64,000 nucleotides of DNA from the NCBI GenBank assembly GCA_963728835.1, contig CAVSKZ010000002.1, positions 372,001 through 436,000 of the forward strand. The letters are read 5' to 3'. Below, piece by piece: positions 26,223 through 34,433 of this stretch. Made by a program: the position numbers and the translations under genes. Numbering within the stretch: the stretch's first letter is position 1; the number at the start of each line of letters is the position of its first letter. The stretch is from VRUE01 sp963728835. Its GTDB lineage: Bacteria; Actinomycetota; Thermoleophilia; Solirubrobacterales; 70-9. The notes beneath the pieces were generated by a model. That model was not told where the DNA came from. It worked only from the letters and a program-made list of their open reading frames with translations, and did not search any database.

Positions 26223-26452
26223 CAGTCCGGGCGGTTGAGGGAGAAGCCGACCTTGTGCTCGCCCGAGTCGATGCGCAGGAAGGAGACCTTGCCGACGTAG
26301 ATCGCGAGGACCCCGTCCTCGGTCTCGACGTCGTGCCAGCCGCCCTTCTCGACCTGCTTGCGCAGATCCTTCAGCTCGTCCTCGCTGAGGCGAACCGAAA
26401 TCACCTGGCCTCCCTCGAAGCCGATCTCCACCTTCTGCGGCGTGTCCGCCAT
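26222..26452 (-). CDS. Small conserved protein between mce and a methyltransferase
   Basis: A 76-residue, probably cytosolic beta-alpha-beta protein (VEIGFEGGQVISVRLSEDEL and DGVLAIYVGKVSFLRID). It starts at ATG 26452, one base from overlapping the stop of methylmalonyl-CoA epimerase, and ends one base into the methyltransferase start. Short proteins of this look are common beside mce-like genes in actinobacteria, but I know of no assigned function. Tight coupling on both sides supports its reality. Confidence 0.7.
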   Translation of the reverse strand: MADTPQKVEIGFEGGQVISVRLSEDELKDLRKQVEKGGWHDVETEDGVLAIYVGKVSFLRIDSGEHKVGFSLNRPD

Positions 26453-26865
26453 CAGTGCCCTCCTTCTGCCGGTTCGACGATCTCTGTCAGCACGCCGCCG
26501 GTCGAGCGCGGGTGCAGGAAGGCCACGCGGCTGCCGCGGATCCCCACCCGCGCCTCGCCGTCGATCAACTCGATCCCGGCGGCCCTCAGGCCCTCCAGCG
26601 TCGCGTCGATGTCCTCGACGGCGTAGGCGACGTGGTGCAGGCCCGGGCCCTTTCGGGCCAGGTACTTGCCGACGGGCGTGTCGGGGCCGAGCGGCGCCAG
26701 CAGCTCGACGTGGCCCTCGCCGACGTCGAGCAGGACCGCCTCGACGCCCTGCTCCTCCACCGTCTCGCGGTGCGCGAGCTCCATCTCGAAGCTCTTCTCG
26801 TAGAGCGCGATGCCGGCGTCGAGGTCCTCGACGGCGACGCCGATGTGGTCAATGCGTCCGAACAC
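26452..26865 (-). CDS. mce: Methylmalonyl-CoA epimerase
   Basis: A 137-residue vicinal-oxygen-chelate enzyme that interconverts (2S)- and (2R)-methylmalonyl-CoA in propionate and odd-chain acid metabolism. Metal ligands are visible: His7 in GRIDHIGVAV, the second histidine in GLHHVAYAV and the C-terminal glutamate in LTEIVEP. Length is standard. It heads a three-gene run with overlapping ends. The DUF1385 gene starts divergently elsewhere; its 3' end lies 11 bases upstream on the same strand, so readthrough from it is possible. Methylmalonyl-CoA mutase is not in the window. Confidence 0.88.
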   Translation of the reverse strand: MFGRIDHIGVAVEDLDAGIALYEKSFEMELAHRETVEEQGVEAVLLDVGEGHVELLAPLGPDTPVGKYLARKGPGLHHVAYAVEDIDATLEGLRAAGIELIDGEARVGIRGSRVAFLHPRSTGGVLTEIVEPAEGGH

Positions 26866-26876
26866 GGAGCGGCAGT

Positions 26877-27686
26877 CTACGCGGCGTTCTCGGCGCGCAG
26901 GATCTCGGCCAGCGCGGCGACGCCCACCTGGAGCTGCGCGGGCGTCGGCTCCTTGGTCGCGACCAGGCGCTGGATCTCCCGTCCCGGCGTGTGGAACGCC
27001 TCGGCCAGGGGGTCGCCGTGATGGCGGTCGCTCCAGGCGAACATCTCGACCGCGATCGAGGCGCCGGCGAGCCCGACGGCAGCGCGGGCAAGCGGGCCCG
27101 GCCGCTCGAGCACCCGCTCGAGCAGGATCGTGCCGCCGGCCGAGAGCAGCATCATCGGGGCGAGCAGGTTGGAGCCGCAGCGGTCGTGCTCCTTGGGCAC
27201 GCCGGCCGGGTCGTCGATCCCCTGCTCGTAGGCGGCGATCGCCTTGTGCTCGACCCCGTGGTAGGCGGCGAGGTCGCGATCGAGCAGGGCGACGAGGGCC
27301 GGGACGGCGCCGATCGCCTGCACGGCGCCCTCGCGCAGGGACGAGCTGCCGAAGCGCTTGCGCAGCGCCCCGGTCGCGACCAGGGTCACGCCGATTGCGG
27401 CTAGGACGCGGGCGTCCTCGAAGGGCAGGCGTGCGGCGGGCATCCTCCTCCGCACCAGCGGCAGGACGGCCAGCGCCTCGGCCAGCTTCAGCGGTCCGCG
27501 CAGGCCGGGAAGCCGGGCGGCCAGCCGAGGTGCCAGCTCGGGCTTTCGCTCGGAAGCGACCTGGACCGCGCCGTCGGGGCCGCGGACCGCAGCGGCCCAG
27601 TGAGTCGGCCCGTGGATCAGCAGGCCGTTGCGCAGCGCCATCCCACCGAGTCGCATCCTCTCCGAGGTCATGACATCACCATTCAT
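26877..27686 (-). CDS. DUF1385-family membrane protein
   Basis: A 269-residue protein carrying the DUF1385 hallmark AAYHGVEHKAIAAYE followed by KEHDRCGSNLLAP. The N-terminus (RMRLGGMALRNGLLIHGPTHW) is also typical. Hydrophobic stretches (LAAIGVTLVATGAL, LLAPMMLLSAGGTILLE) suggest membrane helices. The conserved His/Glu/Cys residues hint at a metal site, but function is unknown. I chose ATG 27686 (MNGDVMTSERM) because it follows a GGTGGTG stretch; a second ATG lies 15 bases downstream. It is transcribed toward mce. Confidence 0.75.
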   Translation of the reverse strand: MNGDVMTSERMRLGGMALRNGLLIHGPTHWAAAVRGPDGAVQVASERKPELAPRLAARLPGLRGPLKLAEALAVLPLVRRRMPAARLPFEDARVLAAIGVTLVATGALRKRFGSSSLREGAVQAIGAVPALVALLDRDLAAYHGVEHKAIAAYEQGIDDPAGVPKEHDRCGSNLLAPMMLLSAGGTILLERVLERPGPLARAAVGLAGASIAVEMFAWSDRHHGDPLAEAFHTPGREIQRLVATKEPTPAQLQVGVAALAEILRAENAA

Positions 27687-27805
27687 GACACCACCATAGA
27701 GAAGGGCTGCGGGCGGTCGCCGGAGAGTGAACGACCGCCCAGCGCGGCAGCCGCGCCCCCCAGGCGCGGTCACCGTTTTCCCCCCGTAAGTCCCGTTTAG
27801 GTCCC

Positions 27806-27834
27806 GCCGGAGGCCCCCAGTCCAGGCCTCCGGC
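27806..27834 (-). terminator. 10-bp hairpin downstream of rarA
   Basis: gccggaggcc and ggcctccggc pair perfectly around a nine-base loop, 80 bases beyond the rarA stop. A second weaker stem, gtcggct/agccgac (27841-27875), lies closer to the gene. The rest of this 228-base gap shows nothing else. Confidence 0.5.
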
Positions 27835-27914
27835 CGGTGTGTCGGCTCTCCCTGGCTCTAGCTTGGAAAGCCGACCCTTGAAACACGTGCAGCTAGGCGA
27901 AGTTGCGCGGTGGC

Positions 27915-29243
27915 TTACCTCCGGCGAAGCCGCTCCCTCAGGGCCTCCAGACGCCGTCCCATCTCGGCCTCGAAACCGCGGTCCGTCGGCGCGTAGAAGC
28001 GGCGGTCCTCGAGGCCCTCGGGTAGCAGCGGCTGGTCGCTCACCCCGCCGGGCTCGTCGTGGGCGTAGCGGTAGCCCTCGCCACGGCCCAGCGCCTTCGC
28101 CCCCGGGTAGTGGGCGTCGCGCAGGTAGTCCGGCGGCGTCTTGGCGCCGTTCGCGCGGACCTCGGCCCGTGCCGCGCCAAGGGCTTTGTAGGAGGCGTTG
28201 GACTTGGGAGCCAGCGCGAGGTAGACGGCGGCCTGGGCGAGGTTCAGAGCGCACTCGGGCAGGCCGACCCGGTCGACCGCGCGAGCCGCGGCGTCGGCGA
28301 CGAGCAGCGCCTGGGGATCGGCGTTGCCGACGTCCTCGGAGGCGAGGATGACCATGCGGCGGGCGATGAAGCGGGGGTCCTCGCCTCCCTCCAGCATCAC
28401 CGCCAGGTAATAGAGGGAGGCATCGACGTCGGAGCCGCGCGTCGCCTTGATCCAGGCCGAGACGAAGTCGTAGTGACGATCGCCCTGCCGGTCGTAGTCG
28501 AGCGCCTTGCGCTGCAGCGCGTCCTCGATCGCGGCGACGTCGACCGGTTCCCCGCCCGAGCGCTCGGCCGCCCGCTCCAGCGCCGAGAGCGCCACCCGGG
28601 CATCGCCGCCGCTGCGATGGGCCAGCATCTCGAGCGCCGCGTCCTCGACCGAAGGGGGCTCGGCCAGCCCGCGCTCGCGATCGGCGAGGGCGCGGCGCAG
28701 CAGCTCTTCCACCTGCCCGGGCTCGAGCGGGCGCAGCTCGTAGATCTGGCAGCGCGAGAGCAGGGCCGAGTTGACCTCGAAGTAGGGGTTCTCCGTGGTG
28801 GCGCCGATCAGGGTCAGCAGCCCTTCCTCCACCGCCGGGAGCAGCGCGTCCTGCTGGGCCTTGTTGAAGCGGTGGATCTCGTCGAGGAAGAGGACGGTCG
28901 GGCGGCCGCTGCCGGCGCGGCGCTCGCGCGCCCGCTCGATCACGGCGCGGATCTCGGCCCGGCCGGCGTTGACCGCCGACTCCTCCTCGAAGGCGCCCTC
29001 GGCGCCCGCCGCCGCGATCCGCGCCAGGGTCGTCTTGCCGGACCCCGGCGGCCCGTAGAGGATCGCGCTGTGGGGGTGCCCGCTCTCGATCGCCGTGCGC
29101 AGCGCCGACCCTTCCCCCAGCACGTGCTCCTGCCCGACCAGCTCGCCGAGGCTTCGCGGCCGCATCCGCACCGCCAGCGGCGCGTCGGCTGCCGGGACCG
29201 CCCCCGCTTCCGGTCCGTCGCCGCTGTCGAACAATCGCTCCAC
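27915..29243 (-). CDS. rarA: Replication-associated recombination AAA+ ATPase RarA (MgsA)
   Basis: A 442-residue clamp-loader-like AAA+ protein acting at stalled replication forks. The Walker A is GPPGSGKTT, Walker B LFLDEIHRF, sensor 1 GATTENP and the arginine-finger region SALLSRC; the C-terminal MgsA domain carries SDVDASLYYLAVMLEGGEDP and SEDVGNADP. GTG 29243 (VERLFDSGDGPEAG) is preferred: the longer open frame upstream is low-quality sequence running into the palindrome at 29283. It is divergent from the MpaB gene. All motifs and length are standard. Confidence 0.92.
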   Translation of the reverse strand: MERLFDSGDGPEAGAVPAADAPLAVRMRPRSLGELVGQEHVLGEGSALRTAIESGHPHSAILYGPPGSGKTTLARIAAAGAEGAFEEESAVNAGRAEIRAVIERARERRAGSGRPTVLFLDEIHRFNKAQQDALLPAVEEGLLTLIGATTENPYFEVNSALLSRCQIYELRPLEPGQVEELLRRALADRERGLAEPPSVEDAALEMLAHRSGGDARVALSALERAAERSGGEPVDVAAIEDALQRKALDYDRQGDRHYDFVSAWIKATRGSDVDASLYYLAVMLEGGEDPRFIARRMVILASEDVGNADPQALLVADAAARAVDRVGLPECALNLAQAAVYLALAPKSNASYKALGAARAEVRANGAKTPPDYLRDAHYPGAKALGRGEGYRYAHDEPGGVSDQPLLPEGLEDRRFYAPTDRGFEAEMGRRLEALRERLRRR

Positions 29244-29282
29244 GCTTCGATCTTGCCAGGGCGCCCAGCGCCACGTAGGGGG

Positions 29283-29324
29283 TGTCTGAGTTTTCCCACC
29301 ACATAGGTGGGTCAAGCTCAGACA
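29283..29324. promoter_or_regulatory. Imperfect 42-bp palindrome between rarA and mpaB-like gene
   Basis: tgtctgag/ctcagaca (8 bp) and cccacc/ggtggg (6 bp) pair around acat, with a tttt/tcaag internal loop. It ends 8 bases before the ATG at 29333. It may be an operator for the adjacent TetR protein, a leader hairpin, or a further palindromic repeat. Confidence 0.5.
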
Positions 29325-29332
29325 CGTCTGGG

Positions 29333-30274
29333 ATGGTTGAGACAATCTTCGTCTTGCTGTACCGTAGGCCCGCGTTGTCCGACGTCCTGCCGACACCCGA
29401 CGAAATCCCGGCCCTCGTGGCCAAGCCCGGCTCGGTCCTCTGGCGCTACGGGGGCGACGCGCGCTTGCTCGGGGCGGGTGCCTACGCGATTCTGCTCCAG
29501 GTCGGCCACCCGACGGTCGGCGCCGGCGTCAGCGAGCACTCCGACTTCCGCGGCGACCCCTGGGGGCGGCTGTTGCGCACCCTCGACTACTCCTACGTGA
29601 TGACCTACGGCGGCCCGGCCATGGCCGGCGAGATGGGCAAGCGCATCCGCGAGATGCACAAGCACATCAAGGGCGTGAAGCCCGACGGCGAGCGCTATCA
29701 CGCGCTGGAGCCAGAAGCCTACGCCTGGGTCCACGCCACCCTCGCCCACTCGATCGTGCGCACGCACGAGCTGATGGGCACCCCGATCCCGGCCGACGAG
29801 ATCGACGTGTTCTACGCGGAATGGCGGCGCGGCGGGCGCTTGATCGGCGTCCGCGAACGCGACCTGCCGGAGACCTGGGACGAGTTCGGCGAGTACTTCG
29901 ATCAAATGGTGGCCGAGCGACTCGAGCGCACCGCCGCGGTCGACGAGGTCCTCGAGTCACTGGCCGAACCGACCCGGCCCGACCTGCCGTTCCTCCCCGA
30001 GGCTGCATGGCGGGTCGCCCGCATCCCGGCCGCGCACCAGATCACCCTGATAACAGGCGGCCTCCTGTCACCGCGCCTGCGCGATCTCTACGGAGTCGAG
30101 TGGACCCCCTCCAAGCAACGCCAGCTGCAGATCATCTCTGCCGCCTCACGAGCCGCGACGCCGCTGCTACCCAGCACGCTGCGGAACGTCGGGCCGCGCT
30201 ACCTGCGCTGGAGGCGGGAGGCGATCGCGCGCGGCGACGCGGCCTCGCCATCGCGAATCCCGGTTGCCGCCTGA
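29333..30274 (+). CDS. MpaB-family (DUF2236) oxygenase, short form
   Basis: A 313-residue protein of the MpaB/latex-clearing-protein-like family, proposed heme b-dependent oxygenases. Typical blocks are GSVLWRYGGDARLLGAGAYA, GHPTVGAGVSEHSDF and WVHATLAHSIVRTHELMG, with conserved histidines. The start is uncertain: ATG 29333 gives MVETIFVLLYRRPAL, while TTG 29375 (MSDVLPTPDEIPAL) is closer to usual N-termini and would leave ttgagaca and gtaccgta as upstream promoter elements. The stop overlaps the TetR start as TGATG, so the regulator is co-expressed. Substrate unknown. Confidence 0.78.
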   Translation: MVETIFVLLYRRPALSDVLPTPDEIPALVAKPGSVLWRYGGDARLLGAGAYAILLQVGHPTVGAGVSEHSDFRGDPWGRLLRTLDYSYVMTYGGPAMAGEMGKRIREMHKHIKGVKPDGERYHALEPEAYAWVHATLAHSIVRTHELMGTPIPADEIDVFYAEWRRGGRLIGVRERDLPETWDEFGEYFDQMVAERLERTAAVDEVLESLAEPTRPDLPFLPEAAWRVARIPAAHQITLITGGLLSPRLRDLYGVEWTPSKQRQLQIISAASRAATPLLPSTLRNVGPRYLRWRREAIARGDAASPSRIPVAA

Positions 30275-30903
30275 TGGACCGCGCGCCGCTCACGCTGATC
30301 ACCGACGCGGTCGCGACGGACGCGGAGCCGGCCGGCGGCGCGATCGAGAGCCGCATCCTCGACGCCGCCCTCGACACCGCCACCGCCTTCGGCCTGCAGA
30401 ACCTGACGATGGACGCCGTCGCCCGCCGTGCCGAGGTTGGGCGGATGACCGTCTACCGCCGCTTCGGCGACAAGGAAGGGCTCGTCGCGGCGCTCGGCGT
30501 CCGCGAGTTCCGCCGCTGCCTCGCCGCGATGGACGCCGCGGCGCCGCCCGACGCGCCGATCGCCGAGCAGGCTGCCGCCGGCTTCGCCACCGCTCTCCGC
30601 CTGGCTCGCGAGCACCCGCTCCTGAGCCGGCTCGCGCGGCTCGAGCCCGAGGCGGTGCTCAGCGCCCTCACCGATCACGGCGGGGCGCTGTTCGCCGTCG
30701 CTCGCGCCGGCCTTGCCCAGCGGCTGCGCGAGGCGCAGCAGGCCGGGGTGCTCGGCGAGGTCGAAGTCGAAGAGACGGCCGAGCTGATGGTCCGCCTCGC
30801 GGTCAGCTTCGTGCTGATCCCCGACAGCATCCTCCCCCTCGACGACGAGGAGAAGGTGCGCGGCGTGGCGTGGCAGCTGCTGACGCCGATCCTCGAACCC
30901 TGA
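30274..30903 (+). CDS. TetR-family transcriptional regulator
   Basis: A 209-residue regulator. The N-terminal HTH is complete: SRILDAALDTATAFGLQNLT, then MDAVARRAEVGRMTVYRRFGDKEGLV, as in TetR proteins. The C-terminal ligand domain (about 80-209) is Ala/Leu-rich and helical. It is translationally coupled to the upstream MpaB-like gene and convergent with a second, longer MpaB-like gene. This suggests it represses one or both oxygenases in response to their substrate. A candidate operator, taccg-aa-cggta, lies upstream of the second oxygenase gene (32132-32143). Confidence 0.87.
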   Translation: MDRAPLTLITDAVATDAEPAGGAIESRILDAALDTATAFGLQNLTMDAVARRAEVGRMTVYRRFGDKEGLVAALGVREFRRCLAAMDAAAPPDAPIAEQAAAGFATALRLAREHPLLSRLARLEPEAVLSALTDHGGALFAVARAGLAQRLREAQQAGVLGEVEVEETAELMVRLAVSFVLIPDSILPLDDEEKVRGVAWQLLTPILEP

Positions 30904-30912
30904 GAACCCGAC

Positions 30913-32124
30913 TCAAGCGGCCGAGAGCACCGGCTCGTGGGCGGCCTCGTGCGGTTCGATCGTCTCGTCGTCCCCTGCCCGCATCGCCGCCATCCGCTCG
31001 ACGAAGGCGAGCTCGAACCTGACGATGCGCTCGTCGGAGCCGAGCAGGTGGCCGGCGCGGGCGATCTCGCGCGCCAGCGCAAGCGGCCGCAGCATCGGCG
31101 TGAGGCGGGTGAACTGCGTGTTCGGAACGCCGAGCCGGTCAGCCATCTCGGCGTCCATCCAGCGGCGGACGAAACCGGCGAGGAAGCGCGCCTTGACCGC
31201 CCGGCCCGGTCGCCGCGCCAGCCGCGGCAACCGCTTCTCGAAGGGGAACTCGGCGCCGTAGTGCAGCAGCGCGTGCATCAGCTTGGGCGAGTCTTCGTTG
31301 GGCCCCTCGTCGAGGGCGAGCGCCGCGTTCAGGGCCGCGCGCGCCTCGCCGTATGACCCCGGCAGCAGGTCGTCGGGCGTCCCCATCAGCGACGCGATCC
31401 AGGTCCACTGGTGCGTCATCGCCTCCAGCTCGGCGGGCGAGAGGCGCACGCCGAGGTCCTCCAGCGCCCGCAGCGGCACGATCAGGAAGCCGCCCACCGC
31501 GGTGACGAGCGAGTCGCTGGCGCTGATCGGCACCCCCCACGAAGCGAGGTCCCAGTCGGGCGACTCGAGCAGGTGAGCGCGGACGAGCGCGTGGACCATG
31601 CGCAGGCGTACGGTCGCGCGGAGCCCCTCGGCACCCGGGCGCAGGGCGCCCGGTTTCGTCGCCGCCGAGACCCAGCGCCCGGTCTCGCGCAGGCGTCGCG
31701 GCGCCATCTGGGTCAGCCGCCCGGTCGCCGCCAGCGGGCGGGTGAGGCGGGCGCTCTGGTAGCCGTAGGCGAGCGAGCCGCACATCAGCGCCAGGCCGAT
31801 GTTTATGCCGCCGCTGCGCCAGAAGGCGAGCGCGCCGGCGTCGACGAGGTCGAGGTCGACCCAGTCCGGGGGCTCGAAGGCGGGGGCGAGAAGCTCGGCG
31901 AGCTGGGGCGGCGCACCGTCGACCGCGTCGGCGCCGTGCAGCAGCGCTTCGTCGAGCATGCGCCATCCGGCGCCCCCCGGCATCGCCTTGAAGGAGGCGA
32001 CCAGCGGGTCGGCGACCGGGTCGCCCTGGAAGGCGCCCGCGGCGAGCCGGTCGACCAGGTCCGGGGCGTGGTCGAGCTTGGCCTCCTCGACCATCCGGGC
32101 CAGATTGTCCGGTAGCGCCTCCAT
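30913..32124 (-). CDS. MpaB-family (DUF2236) oxygenase, long form
   Basis: A 403-residue relative of the gene at 29333, with an extra N-terminal region. Family blocks include AFWRSGGINIGLALMCGSLA, RLRMVHALVRAHLLESPDWD and THQWTWIASLMGTPDDLLPG. The histidines in RMVHALVRAHL and THQW are candidate heme ligands by analogy with latex-clearing protein. It is convergent with the TetR gene and starts at ATG 32124; a perfect-arm operator candidate begins 8 bases upstream. The two oxygenases with a regulator between them look like one substrate-induced unit. The substrate is unknown. Confidence 0.75.
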   Translation of the reverse strand: MEALPDNLARMVEEAKLDHAPDLVDRLAAGAFQGDPVADPLVASFKAMPGGAGWRMLDEALLHGADAVDGAPPQLAELLAPAFEPPDWVDLDLVDAGALAFWRSGGINIGLALMCGSLAYGYQSARLTRPLAATGRLTQMAPRRLRETGRWVSAATKPGALRPGAEGLRATVRLRMVHALVRAHLLESPDWDLASWGVPISASDSLVTAVGGFLIVPLRALEDLGVRLSPAELEAMTHQWTWIASLMGTPDDLLPGSYGEARAALNAALALDEGPNEDSPKLMHALLHYGAEFPFEKRLPRLARRPGRAVKARFLAGFVRRWMDAEMADRLGVPNTQFTRLTPMLRPLALAREIARAGHLLGSDERIVRFELAFVERMAAMRAGDDETIEPHEAAHEPVLSAA

Positions 32125-32131
32125 CCCCCAA

Positions 32132-32143
32132 TACCGAACGGTA
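32132..32143. promoter_or_regulatory. Candidate TetR operator taccg-aa-cggta
   Basis: A 5-bp inverted repeat with a 2-base spacer lies 8 bases upstream of the long MpaB-like gene and 48 bases upstream of the divergent aldehyde dehydrogenase. A half-site-like gtaccgta occurs near 29369-29376, before the short MpaB-like gene. This form (ACCG/CGGT) is common for TetR proteins. Confidence 0.45.
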
Positions 32144-32190
32144 CCTGGAAAATCGGCGCCTCGCCCGCCGTCGGCCTACAATCGACGGCC

Positions 32191-33786
32191 ATGGAGAGCG
32201 CTACGCAGAGCCCAACGGTCCAGTCCACCCTCGAGTCGTTCAACCCCGCCACCGGTGAGCTGGTCGGCTCGGTCGCGACGATCACGCCGGAGCAGGTGCA
32301 GGGAGTCGTCGACGACGTCGCCCGCATCCAGCCCGCCTGGGCGGAGCTGTCGGCCCAGGACCGCGCCCGCTACATGAAGCGAGCGGCCGCGGCGCTGCTG
32401 GATGAGATCGACGAGATCGCAGAGCTGCTCGTCTCCGAGCAGGGCAAGCCCCGCGCCGAGGCCTACACGATGGAGCTGCTGCCGACCGTCGACGCGCTGC
32501 ACTGGTGCGCCAAGGCCGGCCCGAAGATCCTTGCCGACGAGAAGGTGCGGATGAGCCAGGCCTTCCTGGCGACGAAGAAAGGCCGCTTCTCCTACGAGCC
32601 GATCGGCGTCGTGGGAGTGATCGCGCCCTGGAACTACCCCTGGTCGATCCCCTTCGGCGAGGTGGCGATCGCGCTGATGGCCGGCAACGGCGTCGTCCTC
32701 AAGCCCGCCAGCCTGACGCCGCTCCTGGGCGAGGCGATCCGGCGCATCTTCGAGAAGGGCGGCCTGCCCGAGGGCCTCGTCCGCGTCGTCCACGGCGGCG
32801 GCGCGGTCGGCGACGCGCTGGCCCGCTCCAGCGCGGGGAAGATCTTCTTCACCGGCTCGGTCGAGGTCGGCCGCAAGGTCGGCGAGGTCTGTGCCCGGCA
32901 GCTGAAGGGATCGGTCCTCGAGCTCGGCGGCAAGGACCCGATGATCGTCTGCGCCGACGCCGACCTGCCCAACGCGATCTCCGGAGCCGTCTGGGGCGGC
33001 TTCGCAAACGCCGGCCAGACCTGCTCGGGGATCGAGCGGGTCTACGTCGTCGAGGAGGTGGCCGACCGCTTCGTCGAGGGCGTCGTCCGCGAGACCGAGA
33101 GGCTGCACCTCGGCAACCCGATGCTGTGGGAGACCGAGATCGGGCCGATGACCTCCGAGGGCCAGTACGAGATCGTCGTCGAACTGATCGAGGACGCGGT
33201 CGCCTCCGGCGCGACCAAGCGCTGCGGCGGACCGACCGAGGTCCCGGGCCTCACGGGAAAGTTCGTCGCGCCGACCGTGCTGACCGGGGTCACGCACGAG
33301 ATGCGGATCATGAAAGAGGAGGTCTTCGGCCCGGTTCTCCCGATCGTCGTCGTCGACTCCGAGCAGGAGGCGATCGAGCTCGCCAACGACTCCGAGTTCG
33401 GCCTCGGCGCCTCGGTCTGGACCAAGGACCGCCAGAAGGGCGAGCGGATCGCGCGGCGGATCGAGTCGGGCATGGTCTGGGTCAACGACCACTCCTTCAG
33501 CCATGGCGCCTGCCAGTGCGCCTGGGGCGGCGTCAAGGACTCCGGCGTCGGCCGCTCGCACTCCAAATTCGGCTTCTATGAGTGCGTGAACGTCAAGATG
33601 AACGCCTGGGAGCCGGGGCTGACGCGCGACTTCTGGTGGCACCCCTACGACCGCACCCTCGGCGAAGCGGTACAGGCCTCGGCGAAGCTGCTCTACGGCA
33701 AGGGCGCAACCCGGACCAGGGCGCTGCGCGAGGGCGCCCGCCCCCTGCTCGAGGTCGGCCGCCGCACCCTGCGCAAGCGCCGTTGA
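32191..33786 (+). CDS. Aldehyde dehydrogenase, succinate-semialdehyde-dehydrogenase-like
   Basis: A 531-residue NAD(P)-dependent aldehyde dehydrogenase. The catalytic cysteine lies in NAGQTCSGIERVY, the active-site glutamate in LELGGKDPMIV and the cofactor segment in VIAPWNYPWSIP and FFTGSVEVGRKVG. A roughly 50-residue C-terminal extension (GEAVQASAKLLYGKGATRTR) exceeds the usual length. The start ATG 32191 sits on the far side of the TetR operator candidate, so it may share control with the MpaB genes, whose ketone/aldehyde products it could oxidise (inference). Its stop overlaps the TTG start of ccmA, coupling it to the heme-exporter genes. Confidence 0.87.
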   Translation: MESATQSPTVQSTLESFNPATGELVGSVATITPEQVQGVVDDVARIQPAWAELSAQDRARYMKRAAAALLDEIDEIAELLVSEQGKPRAEAYTMELLPTVDALHWCAKAGPKILADEKVRMSQAFLATKKGRFSYEPIGVVGVIAPWNYPWSIPFGEVAIALMAGNGVVLKPASLTPLLGEAIRRIFEKGGLPEGLVRVVHGGGAVGDALARSSAGKIFFTGSVEVGRKVGEVCARQLKGSVLELGGKDPMIVCADADLPNAISGAVWGGFANAGQTCSGIERVYVVEEVADRFVEGVVRETERLHLGNPMLWETEIGPMTSEGQYEIVVELIEDAVASGATKRCGGPTEVPGLTGKFVAPTVLTGVTHEMRIMKEEVFGPVLPIVVVDSEQEAIELANDSEFGLGASVWTKDRQKGERIARRIESGMVWVNDHSFSHGACQCAWGGVKDSGVGRSHSKFGFYECVNVKMNAWEPGLTRDFWWHPYDRTLGEAVQASAKLLYGKGATRTRALREGARPLLEVGRRTLRKRR

Positions 33787-34433
33787 GCGAAGCGGCGGTC
33801 GCGGTCGCCGGCCTGCGCCGCGACTACGGCGAACGGACGGCCCTCGACGGCGTCGGCTTTGAGCTGGCGCGAGGCGAGACGCTGCTCGTGCTGGGGCCAA
33901 ACGGCGCCGGCAAGACGACGCTGCTGCGCATCCTCGCCACGCTGTTGGGACCGAGCGGCGGCGAGGTGCGAGCGCTGGGCTGCAGGGTCCCCGAGGAGGC
34001 CTGGAGGCTGCGTGGCCGGATCGGCTTCCTCGGCCACGAGCCGCTGCTCTACCGCGACCTCAGCGGCCGCGAGAACCTGCGCTTCCACGCTCGGCTGCAC
34101 GGGCTGCGCGGAGAGGCGGCGGAGGCGAGGATCGCCGAGCTGCTCACCGCCGTGGGGATGGAGCGGCGGGCCGAGGAGCGTGTCGCCGAGCTCTCGGCCG
34201 GGATGCGCCAGAGACTGGCGATCTGCCGCTGCGTCCTGCACGAGCCCGAGCTGCTGCTGCTCGACGAGCCCGACTCCAACCTCGACGCCGAGGGGCGGCG
34301 GCTGGCGCGGGGGCTGATCGGGCCCGGCGAGGGGCGCGCTCGCGTCGTCGTCAGCCACGACCCCGAGCGCTTCGAAGCCGAGGCCGACCAGGTTCTGCGG
34401 CTAGAGGCCGGTGGCAGGCCGGTGGCCGCATGA
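33783..34433 (+). CDS. ccmA: Heme ABC exporter ATP-binding protein CcmA
   Basis: A 216-residue ABC ATPase. Walker A is GPNGAGKTT, the signature LSAGMRQRL and Walker B LLLLDEPD, followed by the H-loop VVVSHDPE. With CcmB and CcmC it forms the system I heme-handling complex for cytochrome c maturation. The start is TTG 33783, overlapping the preceding stop (TTGA); the frame runs open further upstream through the other gene, so this start is inferred from family length. ATGA overlap with ccmB follows. Confidence 0.87.
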   Translation: MSEAAVAVAGLRRDYGERTALDGVGFELARGETLLVLGPNGAGKTTLLRILATLLGPSGGEVRALGCRVPEEAWRLRGRIGFLGHEPLLYRDLSGRENLRFHARLHGLRGEAAEARIAELLTAVGMERRAEERVAELSAGMRQRLAICRCVLHEPELLLLDEPDSNLDAEGRRLARGLIGPGEGRARVVVSHDPERFEAEADQVLRLEAGGRPVAA

